NCBI GenBank assembly: GCA_051861545.1 | Contig: JBIMKP010000013.1 | Span: 1 to 64,000 of the forward strand | DNA: 64,000 bases | Direction of reading: 5' to 3' | Source of the DNA: CAISCU01 sp051861545 | Lineage (GTDB): Bacteria; Bacteroidota; Bacteroidia; UKL13-3 | Shown: positions 9,168 to 16,949 of the stretch, one piece after another | How positions within the stretch are numbered: position 1 is the first letter of the stretch | How the letters are laid out: the number at the start of each line of letters is the position of its first letter | Translations under genes and position numbers: made by a program | Notes under the pieces: generated by a model | Seen by the model: the letters and a program-made list of their open reading frames with translations, nothing else | What the model was told of the DNA's origin: nothing | Database searches by the model: none

Positions 9168-9785
9168 TCATAACAACCCCATATCGCTACAATACTTAAC
9201 AAGTTCAGCAGTATTGTTAAGGTTTAATTTCGAAAGCATGTTTTTGCGATGTGTTTTGATGGTATGAAAACTCAAAAACAGAATATCTGCTATACTTTCA
9301 TTTGAGTTACCTTTAGCAATTAATCGAACAATCTCAATTTCTCTTTCTGATAAGGTATTATTTATCTTTAAGGAATCGGTCTTTAGCAAGTCTTTGTATA
9401 TAGTTACACCATAATAATTTAATCCTGAATGAACTGTTTTTATTGCATCAAGGAGCTCGTTCTTACTAGCATTTTTTAGCACATAACCTTTAACTCCAGA
9501 TTTAAATAAACTTATAACTATTTCTTGAGTATTATACATGCTCAAAACCAAAATGGCTAAATCTGGATACTTATTTTTGATAGCAATACTTGTGTTTAAT
9601 CCATTTAACTCTGGCATATTTACATCAAGTAGTAGCACATCTGGTGAGAGCTTTGATAATTGACTTAAGACCTCTTTTCCATTTAAACAATGACCAATTA
9701 CTTGCACTTCTTCTGAGTTTGAAAAGATAGAGTATATTCCATCTATAAACATTTGGTGATCATCTGCAACTAATACTTTTATCAT
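9168..9785 (-). CDS. LuxR/NarL-type response regulator
   Basis: This 205-aa two-domain regulator has an N-terminal receiver with the acidic pair in VADDH, the phosphoacceptor Asp54 in LLLDVNMPEL, and a late Lys in YVLKNAS. The C-terminal LuxR helix-turn-helix (about residues 140-200) contains LSEREIEIVRLIAKG and TIKTHRKNMLSKL. Its ATG overlaps the stop of the kinase gene upstream by 4 nt, so the two are translated together and form a cognate pair. It probably activates transcription when phosphorylated. Its targets are not shown by the sequence. Confidence 0.95.
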   Translation of the reverse strand: MIKVLVADDHQMFIDGIYSIFSNSEEVQVIGHCLNGKEVLSQLSKLSPDVLLLDVNMPELNGLNTSIAIKNKYPDLAILVLSMYNTQEIVISLFKSGVKGYVLKNASKNELLDAIKTVHSGLNYYGVTIYKDLLKTDSLKINNTLSEREIEIVRLIAKGNSNESIADILFLSFHTIKTHRKNMLSKLNLNNTAELVKYCSDMGLL

Positions 9786-11713
9786 ATCAAGGGTATTTCA
9801 ATTATAAATGTACTGCCATTTCCTTTCCCACTATCAATATGCAATATACCTTTTAGTTTAAGAACTCTTGATTCTAAATTTTTTAAGCCCAAGCCTTCTT
9901 TTAGTTTTGCTTGTCCTAAATCAAAGCCAACGCCATTGTCACTAACTATTAATAGAATTTCGCTTGATGTTTTATTTAGTTCAATAGTGAAAATTGTTGC
10001 CTTTGCATGTTTTATACAATTGTTTAAAAGTTCTTGAATAATTCTGTATAAACTTATTTCAAAATTTGCTTGTAATCGCGCATTATTTAGACCATTAACT
10101 ACAATATTCATGCGCATCGGCGTATTATTTTCTATTGTTTCTTTGAGGTCGAGCAAAGTAACTTCTAATCCAAAATTAACTAGTACATTTGATGCTAAAT
10201 TGTGTGATATAATTCGCACTTCATCTACAGCTTCATCAATCAGCTTTAATGTATTGTTGTACTGATTTGAATTTATTTCTACAATCTGTCCAATTTTTGT
10301 TTCCATTGAACTAAAGCCTAATTTTATGGTTGATAAAATGGCTCCCAATCTATCATGCAAATCAGCTGATATTCTCTCTCGTTCCCGTTCTTCTCCTTCT
10401 AACATGGCATTTATAGATTTTAATTCTTGCGATTTAATTAACTCACTAATTTTTTGTTGATGAATTTCTTCATTTTTCTCCTTTAGTAATTTTTGTCTTT
10501 TATAACGTTGGATAAATATATAAAGCAATAAAATCGTAACAACTCCAAAACCTAAGAAGGCAAATCCAATAGCTTGCTTTTGTTTTTGCTCATTCTCTTT
10601 TTCTATATTTAATTGTATTATGGCTTGTTCTTTCTTTTCAGTTTGGTAGCGAGTATTTATTTCTTCTATCTTATTAGAACTTTCTATGGAATAAAGAGAA
10701 TCATAATAATAGTCATATATGGCTTGAAAGGTATAAGCTTTCTTGTAGTTTCCAATTGATGCATAGGTTACTGACAAGTTTTTTGAAGTGCTGCTAATTC
10801 TGTAAATATCCTTTAGCTCTGTGGCTAATTTATTTGCTTTATTTAAATATTCTATCGCTTTGTTGGTTTGATTAATTGACAAATAGGAGACTCCAAGGTT
10901 TTCGTAACATGTGCAAAGATTATCTAAATTGTTTAGCTTAATGAAACCGCTTATACATGATGAATAAATCTCGATAGCTTTTAAGGGTTTATTCATTTCT
11001 TGGTAGATGGTACCTAGATTCATTTTGGTTTCTAAAAGATGGTCAATATCATTTAGAGTTTTGAATAATCGAATAGATTCAGTATAGTAAAGTGCGGCCT
11101 TTGAATAGCGTTTAATTTCACTATATGAATTACCTAGATTCTCACAAATTACCGCACGATGATAAATGTCTATTGAGGAAAGTTCATATCCTTGTAGCCA
11201 ATAATTTAAAGCTTCTTCATGTTTTCCTAACTCTGCAAAACAGACACCAACATTTACTAAACACCTAATAACGTCAGAACTGTCTTTGCTTTTTTGGGCA
11301 AATTGTAAAGCTTTAAGTTGGAGTTGCGCGGAAGTATCTAATTTTCCAATATCATGAAAAAAATTTGCCTTAACTATAAATAGTCTGCATAAGGTATTGT
11401 AATTCGAAGTTAATTCAGCAAATGAATATGATTGATTCCAATAGAACGTGCCTGAATCTTCATTCAATTTCTCAAAGAACCATTGCGATAAATACAATTG
11501 AGATTTCGCAACTAGGTGTTTATTATTGATTAATCTAGAGTTATATAATGATTGATCTAATAAACGCTTTGCCTTTGATGCATCTTTGTTGATAAATCCT
11601 CTTGCTTCATCTATGCATTGCTGAATACTTACACTATCACTTTTTGCATAAAGTTTTTGGTGATTGAGTAATAGGCTAAAACCAAAAATGAAAAGGATTA
11701 ATTTGTCAATCAA
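9782..11713 (-). CDS. TPR-containing sensor histidine kinase (HisKA_3 type)
   Basis: This 643-aa kinase has a signal-peptide-like N terminus, then a run of TPR repeats (about residues 50-345) predicted to lie in the periplasm. One membrane segment follows (379-401, with FLGFGVVTILLLYIF), then a coiled coil, a HisKA_3 dimerisation domain with the phosphoacceptor His453 in ISADLHDRLGAILS, and a HATPase domain with the N box ELLNNCIKHA and the G boxes DNGVGFD and GLGLKN. This is the NarX/DesK-like class that pairs with LuxR-type regulators, and such a regulator follows with a 4-nt overlap. The TPR sensor suggests protein or peptide binding, but the signal is unknown. Confidence 0.93.
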   Translation of the reverse strand: MIDKLILFIFGFSLLLNHQKLYAKSDSVSIQQCIDEARGFINKDASKAKRLLDQSLYNSRLINNKHLVAKSQLYLSQWFFEKLNEDSGTFYWNQSYSFAELTSNYNTLCRLFIVKANFFHDIGKLDTSAQLQLKALQFAQKSKDSSDVIRCLVNVGVCFAELGKHEEALNYWLQGYELSSIDIYHRAVICENLGNSYSEIKRYSKAALYYTESIRLFKTLNDIDHLLETKMNLGTIYQEMNKPLKAIEIYSSCISGFIKLNNLDNLCTCYENLGVSYLSINQTNKAIEYLNKANKLATELKDIYRISSTSKNLSVTYASIGNYKKAYTFQAIYDYYYDSLYSIESSNKIEEINTRYQTEKKEQAIIQLNIEKENEQKQKQAIGFAFLGFGVVTILLLYIFIQRYKRQKLLKEKNEEIHQQKISELIKSQELKSINAMLEGEERERERISADLHDRLGAILSTIKLGFSSMETKIGQIVEINSNQYNNTLKLIDEAVDEVRIISHNLASNVLVNFGLEVTLLDLKETIENNTPMRMNIVVNGLNNARLQANFEISLYRIIQELLNNCIKHAKATIFTIELNKTSSEILLIVSDNGVGFDLGQAKLKEGLGLKNLESRVLKLKGILHIDSGKGNGSTFIIEIPLI

Positions 11714-11776
11714 TTTGCAATAGATTATTTTTATTTAAGTTCAAAATTTAGTTAGTGCCCATTGATTAACTAACAA

Positions 11777-12379
11777 TTAATTCGGTTTTTGAGCATCCCT
11801 CATATAACTAATCTCCTCTGTTTTATTATGGCCTAATTCATTGATAATGCTAACACTTAAATGATGAATGACTCCATCTTGGACTAATTTATATTCGTAT
11901 GGATAAGTTCCTGTTCCATCATTTACTACTCTCAGAACTAGATGTCTATCAGTTGATTCTGTATCTAAAACCAATTTTTGAGCTTCTGAGTAAACGGCAT
12001 TTGTTTTAATCATCAGTTTTTCGACACAATTCACTATTGATATAGCAATATCTGGAAGTATAGGTGCCGAGCGTGCGTATACTTTTTGAGCTTTCCCAGT
12101 TTTCCCACTTTTTTTAATCGTAACTTTAGTTGTCCAATTTACTGGTGGTTGATTTGTATCATCTGGTCTAAGGAACCATTTATAAGGATTTTCTCCACCT
12201 GCTACTATTGAAAATTCTAACTCATCTGTTAAAGTTTCTTCATAAAAAGTTCCAGATGTTTTTACAAAACCTAATCCGCTTCCAATTGGTGCATCAGCAG
12301 AACTGATTTCAAAATATACTTCTTCTGATTGGGAAGGTTTAGATGTGATTTGTACATCTACGTCATTGTTGGTAATCAT
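11777..12379 (-). CDS. Hypothetical protein, 200 aa
   Basis: I do not recognise this protein. It has no signal peptide or membrane segment, is rich in beta-prone stretches and Thr/Ser, and has no cysteine cluster or obvious catalytic motif. It is probably cytoplasmic unless exported by an unusual route. The ATG at 12377-12379 is preceded by AT-rich DNA. The gene ends 63 nt before the start of the histidine kinase on the same strand, so it could be co-transcribed with the two-component pair. It lies downstream of icd, whose terminator at 12540-12579 separates the two. Its uninterrupted frame and similar base composition to its neighbours support a real gene. Confidence 0.65.
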   Translation of the reverse strand: MITNNDVDVQITSKPSQSEEVYFEISSADAPIGSGLGFVKTSGTFYEETLTDELEFSIVAGGENPYKWFLRPDDTNQPPVNWTTKVTIKKSGKTGKAQKVYARSAPILPDIAISIVNCVEKLMIKTNAVYSEAQKLVLDTESTDRHLVLRVVNDGTGTYPYEYKLVQDGVIHHLSVSIINELGHNKTEEISYMRDAQKPN

Positions 12380-12539
12380 GGTCTAATAAATTAATTGTAT
12401 ACAAAAATCATTTTATTTTTCGAATAAAAAATACCTCTAAAAGGGTAATTCATGATGAAATAATAAAAATGCTGATTCAAATCAAAATCAATTTTTTGTT
12501 TACTTTTTTTAGTTGATTAAACTATTTTTTGATAAACAA

Positions 12540-12579
12540 AAAAAGGCTGACCCATAATCATTTTTGAGACAGCCTTTTT
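12540..12579 (-). terminator. Terminator of icd
   Basis: AAAAAGGCTG pairs with CAGCCTTTTT around a loop of about 20 nt, giving a symmetric stem with A and T runs. It sits 18 bases past the icd stop on the minus strand. It is similar in sequence to the hairpin at 597-638. Confidence 0.8.
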
Positions 12580-12596
12580 CTTATCATTGATTTTCT

Positions 12597-13823
12597 TTAT
12601 GCCAATTTAGCTTTTAAACCTGCATCAATTGCGTCTAAGAATTCTTCAGTGTATAAATAGTGTTCACCATGTTTAACTTTGCTTCCATGGATACATACTG
12701 CTAAATCTTTAGTCATTCTGCCGCTTTCTACTACCTCAACACAAACTTCTTCTAAAGCTTTACAGAAACGAACCAATTCTGCATTTCCATCTAATTTACC
12801 TCTGAATTCTAATCCTCTTGTCCATGCGAATATAGATGCAATTGGATTGGTTGATGTTGGTTTACCTGCTTGGTGATCTCTGTAGTGACGAGTTACTGTT
12901 CCGTGTGCTGCTTCTGCTTCCATGGTTTTTCCATCTGGTGTTACCAATACAGATGTCATTAAACCTAATGAACCAAAACCTTGTGCTACTGTATCAGATT
13001 GTACATCACCATCATAGTTTTTACATGCCCAAACAAAATTACCATTCCATTTTAATGCCGATGCAACCATGTCGTCAATTAATCTATGTTCGTAAACAAT
13101 TCCTGCTGCTTCAAATTTTGATTGGTAATCATTCGCATAAATTTCCTGGAAGATGTCTTTAAAACGACCATCATATTTTTTCAAAATGGTGTTTTTTGTT
13201 GAAAGATATAAAGGTCATCCTTTGCTTAATGCCATATTAAAACATGAATGAGCAAAGCCTTTGATACTTTCATCGGTATTGTACATAGTTAATGCTACAC
13301 CATCACCTTTGAAATTGTAAACTTCAAATTCCTGCGTAGTTCCATCTTCACCTTCAAACTTCACTGTTAATTTACCTTTTCCTTTGGTAACGAAATCTGT
13401 TGCACGGTATTGGTCACCAAATGCATGTCTACCAATCATAATTGGAGCTGTCCAGTTTGGAACCAAACGAGGTACATTACTACAAACAATTGGCTCACGA
13501 AATACAGTTCCATCTAAAATATTACGGATGGTTCCGTTTGGTGATTTCCACATTTGTTTAAGGTTGAATTCTTTCACACGAGCTTCATCAGGTGTAATGG
13601 TAGCACATTTAATTCCTACATTGTATTTTTTGATAGCTTCTGCTGCATCAACTGTAACTTGGTCGTTGGTTTGGTCGCGATATTCCATACCCAAATCATA
13701 ATATTTAATATCCAATTCCAGGTAAGGAAGAATCAATTTGTCTTTGATAAATTTCCAGATAATACGGGTCATTTCATCGCCATCCAATTCTACTACAGGA
13801 TTGGCTACTTTAATTTTTGTCAT
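12597..13823 (-). pseudogene. icd: NADP-type isocitrate dehydrogenase split by one in-frame UGA
   Basis: The 1,227-nt gene encodes a homodimeric NADP-type isocitrate dehydrogenase of the eukaryote-like family (isocitrate to 2-oxoglutarate, TCA cycle, cytoplasm). The first 202 residues (13823-13215) start with KIKVANPVVELDGDEMTRIIW and end with ALSKG. Then comes a TGA codon (13215-13217). The frame continues with no further stop as PLYLSTKNTILKKYDGRFKDIF to the normal end KAKLA. The family has Trp at this position (WPLY), so one G-to-A change (TGG to TGA) explains the break. The total of 408 codons matches the family, and both halves keep the substrate and cofactor motifs (for example NYDGDVQSD and AAHGTVTRHY). 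It may be a recent nonsense mutation, a sequencing error, or read through by near-cognate Trp-tRNA. Other genes here end properly at TGA, so it is not a recoded genome. Confidence 0.9.
13215..13217 (-). other. In-frame UGA replacing a conserved Trp codon in icd
   Basis: On the minus strand the codons read AGC AAA GGA TGA CCT TTA. The next base is C, the leakiest context for UGA. Translation resumes in the same frame with no other disruption. Confidence 0.9.
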
Positions 13824-13954
13824 ATTGAAGATTTAAAAATTGTTGTTTCTATAAAAAGCGGCTTCAATATTACAGCATTTATTAGCCTCAGACAAGCAAA
13901 AGCCGATGATTTTTGTTTTGTTTGATTTAGCTTAAATTTCAGTAAATCAGAAAT

Positions 13955-15070
13955 TTAAGGAATAGCTACTGCAATTTTACCTTGAAAGTTCTGCATTTTT
14001 TTCAATCCGGAACTGCCTTTTAAGTTACAATTGAATCGGATGTCTAAAGATTTAGTTGATTGATTTAGTTCATTTTTTAGATAATCGCCAATATTCAAAA
14101 CTTCAAAATAGGAGAGTGGATCTTGGTTAGCTTCAGTGCTGCTAAATACATTTCCATTGGCATCTGTATATTTGATTTCAATGGCATTTTCTCTTAAAAT
14201 ATTGATTGTTTGGTCGATATTCTGATTGAAGTTCGCAATACAATTTTTCTTATCCGGAGTTTTAATTCGCTGACAATAGGATAAGGTATCATTTGCATAC
14301 AAAGTTTTTAAACAAACTTTAAATGCCCCTGAATCTTGATAATTGTGATTGATGCCTCCAAAAGTTTCAGAGCTGCTTCCATCTCCAAATTCCCAAATGA
14401 ATTTACCTTTCACTGCGGTGTCTGATAGAACTGGAACAAATGAAACATATCTACTAGTTCCTTGCACAAATGTATAGTTGAATCGTATTGGATTCATAGC
14501 CATACCCATGTTAATTCGAACGGGTAAACTTACGTCTGCCTGACAATTATTTGCATATTTAATCAGTAAAATCACATTGATATTTTTTGCCTCCGTATAT
14601 GTTTTTACAGGTGTTGAATCATTGCTAATACTGCCATCAGGAAATCTCCATGTATAGGATGAAACCTGCTGGTTAAAATGCTCTGCTTTGAACGCTACTT
14701 TATAACTGATTGTGGTATCTGTTCTATTTGTATAAAATGAATATTTTCCAAGTTTAAGCAATGAATCATTCGGAATAGAGTTGTTAGAACCTTCATGAAA
14801 AATGAACTCATAAGCCTCTTTACAATCAGGACAAGTTTTCTTTAAATTGGCTTTAAGTTTTAAACTTTGTGTAGTGCTTTTTTCATAAGATGTGAAAAGG
14901 TAAAAGGAGTTTTTCCCTGCTTCAATTTGTATACTTTCATCATTCATTAATCCACTTAGTACAAACACAGTATTACCATTAACCAATAAAGGTTCTGCCT
15001 GCTTTTTACAAGCCGTTAGCATCATAAAAAACAATGCAATAAAACTAATTGTCCATTTCATTTTTCTCAT
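13955..15070 (-). CDS. PKD-domain lipoprotein (third gene of the sigma/anti-sigma operon)
   Basis: This 371-aa protein begins with a lipoprotein signal: a basic start, hydrophobic core, then LTAC with Cys at about residue 21, followed by KK. It has two or three PKD/Ig-like beta-sandwich domains, seen in YTWRFPDGS...TPVKTY and FIWEFGDGSSSETFG...GAFKVCL. There is no T9SS tail, so it is probably anchored to the outer membrane. Only one nucleotide separates it from the stop of the membrane-spanning anti-sigma gene, so it is the last gene of a three-gene operon. It could bind a ligand or the anti-sigma barrel, which is inferred from the operon only. Confidence 0.85.
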   Translation of the reverse strand: MRKMKWTISFIALFFMMLTACKKQAEPLLVNGNTVFVLSGLMNDESIQIEAGKNSFYLFTSYEKSTTQSLKLKANLKKTCPDCKEAYEFIFHEGSNNSIPNDSLLKLGKYSFYTNRTDTTISYKVAFKAEHFNQQVSSYTWRFPDGSISNDSTPVKTYTEAKNINVILLIKYANNCQADVSLPVRINMGMAMNPIRFNYTFVQGTSRYVSFVPVLSDTAVKGKFIWEFGDGSSSETFGGINHNYQDSGAFKVCLKTLYANDTLSYCQRIKTPDKKNCIANFNQNIDQTINILRENAIEIKYTDANGNVFSSTEANQDPLSYFEVLNIGDYLKNELNQSTKSLDIRFNCNLKGSSGLKKMQNFQGKIAVAIP

Positions 15071-15071
15071 G

Positions 15072-16316
15072 TCAGTTCAATTGATAATGAAAGCCTAATT
15101 TGAAACCACGGTTTTTATTTTTATCTGAATTTTCAAATAATTTCGAATCACTGATGTACAGTAGACCGTTAAAATATCCTACTGAAATTTTGCTTTTTGT
15201 ATTCAACCAATAAGCATAATTTATTTCAGTTAATACATCTTGATTTTTAAACAAGGAGATATGTGCTGATTTCTTTTTTGTATCAAACATTTTACCATTT
15301 TCATAATAATAAAACTGCTCATTACTGCTTAATAAATACATATAAGACAATCCAAGATTCAATTCATGTCTGCCTTTAATTTTGAAGTCAACTCCAATTG
15401 GAATGTTTAAATAAAGTAATTTTTGGGTATTAATTACTATGCTTTTGTTGCTTTCTCCAAAACCATAAGTTGATTCAGAATATGTACGTTTTCCTAGTTC
15501 AGGCGTTGTTTGAAACAAACCCATTCCGGTATAAAATGATAATTGATGATTGGCAAGAATATGCCACAATCCATTGAAATAATAACTTGGAATAAGCTGA
15601 TTGTTCAATTGCATTCCTGCATTGATACTTGTGTATGAAATAAAAGCCTTTTTCTTTTTGTTTGGTGATATACTTAGCAATTCAGATTTTGGATTTTTAT
15701 TTGAATTTATCTTAAATCCTGTAAACTGAAGTGAATTGATGAGTAAAGGGAATTTTGAATTTTCTTGTGTTTGATTTGATAAAGATTCAACTTTAGGTTC
15801 TGCTTGTAAGTTATCATCATCAATATCATTTATGTTTTGATTTATTGATGTAGTTAAAGGCGATGATGTATTTGTGTTTTCGCTTAAATGGGTAATTTTA
15901 TTTTCTTTTTGGTTGATGTTAGAATCAACTTGTTTTGAAATTGATTCTGTTTGATTCGAAGACTTATCAGCTAAATTATTGATGCTTGTATTTTCAGTAT
16001 TTTGATTCTTTTTGTTTTGAAGATTATTGTTTTGATTCACATCATTTGTTATTGAATTACCAGTGATGGCAAGGCTTTGTTTGTCTGATGTATTTGTAGT
16101 AGCAACAGAGAAAGTAAAATAGTTTCCTGCATACATGAATATGCCTGTAAGTACGAGTAAACTTGGCAAAAAGAACCAATAGATTCTTTTTGATTCCTTT
16201 CTTTTATCAATTAGTATTTGTTGAGCAGCTATCCAATAAGATTCCTTAAATGGAATTCCATTGTTCTCTAATTTGCTTTTTAATAAGCTGTCTAACTCAT
16301 CTTTCTCCATCTTCAT
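15072..16316 (-). CDS. Membrane-spanning anti-sigma factor with outer-membrane barrel domain
   Basis: The 414-aa protein has a short cytoplasmic N-terminal region (1-45, acidic/basic helices), one membrane segment (about 46-66, WFFLPSLLVLTGIFMYAG), a linker of about 150 residues rich in Asn, Gln, Ser and Lys, and a C-terminal domain (about 225-414) with alternating aromatic beta strands ending in GFKLGFHYQLN, as outer-membrane barrels do. The gene overlaps the ECF sigma gene by 4 nt. This layout matches the dual membrane-spanning anti-sigma (Dma) class described in Bacteroides thetaiotaomicron. The N-terminal part would hold the sigma factor and the barrel would sense the outer membrane. Residue positions are by eye and the barrel call is a fold inference. 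Confidence 0.8.
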   Translation of the reverse strand: MKMEKDELDSLLKSKLENNGIPFKESYWIAAQQILIDKRKESKRIYWFFLPSLLVLTGIFMYAGNYFTFSVATTNTSDKQSLAITGNSITNDVNQNNNLQNKKNQNTENTSINNLADKSSNQTESISKQVDSNINQKENKITHLSENTNTSSPLTTSINQNINDIDDDNLQAEPKVESLSNQTQENSKFPLLINSLQFTGFKINSNKNPKSELLSISPNKKKKAFISYTSINAGMQLNNQLIPSYYFNGLWHILANHQLSFYTGMGLFQTTPELGKRTYSESTYGFGESNKSIVINTQKLLYLNIPIGVDFKIKGRHELNLGLSYMYLLSSNEQFYYYENGKMFDTKKKSAHISLFKNQDVLTEINYAYWLNTKSKISVGYFNGLLYISDSKLFENSDKNKNRGFKLGFHYQLN

Positions 16317-16915
16317 ATCAACATCATTTTTACTTGTCCAAACAAGAATTTGATTTTCTTTTTTAGTTCATTTCGTGCATTCATCAAATGCCATCTTGAA
16401 CTCGATTCATTTAAACTCAATTGTTTTGCAATTTCCTTATGCGATAAGCCTTCAAATACATGAAGGTTTAAAACCAGTTTTTGAATTTCAGGTAAATTGT
16501 TAATCAGTTTTATAAGCTCTTCTTTTTGAATTTTATCTTCAGCTTCATTCAGGTTAAAGGGTATTTGTTGCTGACTTAAATCTTCAATGTCTTTTTCAGA
16601 AAATAGTTGTTTTTCTTTTTGACGTTTTCTGAATTCATCAATAATGGTATTTACAAGAATTGTTTTGGCCCAAGGACTAAAATTTGTTCCATCAAATTTT
16701 TTCAATGAGAACAGTATTTTGCAAAAGCCTAAATTCAATAGTTCAATAGCATCATCTTCATGTTTTGCATACCTTAAACAAATTGGAATCAATAGGTCGA
16801 AACAATGTCTATACAAAGCATATTCTGCCCTGCTATCATTGTTTAAACAAGCCTGAATGATATCCTGAATTTTGTTTTCCAAGGAATAAATCAAAATAAC
16901 CCGACAAAATAGCAT
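16313..16915 (-). CDS. ECF-type RNA polymerase sigma factor
   Basis: The protein is 200 aa at most, with region 2 (FSPWAKTILVNTIIDEFRKR) and region 4 (LPEIQKLVLNLHVFEGLSHKEIA, then SSSRWHLMNARNELKK). It directs RNA polymerase to a private set of promoters when freed from its anti-sigma partner, encoded next with a 4-nt overlap. The start is uncertain. The only ATG (16913-16915) lies in the loop of a strong hairpin (16898-16931), and the first codons are a translation of the stem. A TTG a few codons later, before ENKIQDII, would give a more typical N terminus. Autoregulation is likely for this class, but I see no clear ECF promoter. Confidence 0.9.
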   Translation of the reverse strand: MLFCRVILIYSLENKIQDIIQACLNNDSRAEYALYRHCFDLLIPICLRYAKHEDDAIELLNLGFCKILFSLKKFDGTNFSPWAKTILVNTIIDEFRKRQKEKQLFSEKDIEDLSQQQIPFNLNEAEDKIQKEELIKLINNLPEIQKLVLNLHVFEGLSHKEIAKQLSLNESSSRWHLMNARNELKKKIKFLFGQVKMMLI

Positions 16916-16931
16916 AGCTATTTGTCGGGTT
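16898..16931 (-). terminator. Strong hairpin terminator overlapping the sigma-factor start
   Basis: AACCCGACAAA-TAGC pairs with GCTATTTGTCGGGTT: about 15 bp with one bulged A and a 3-nt loop. It lies just past the stop of the PKD/T9SS protein on the same strand, so it probably ends that transcript. It also covers the first codons of the longest sigma-factor frame. Confidence 0.75.
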
Positions 16932-16949
16932 AAGCATTAAATAATCGAA

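Noticed and set aside
12597..13823. Genome using UGA for Trp
   Set aside because: Many other genes in the window are intact with the standard code, and the transposase, the antitoxin and others end properly at TGA.
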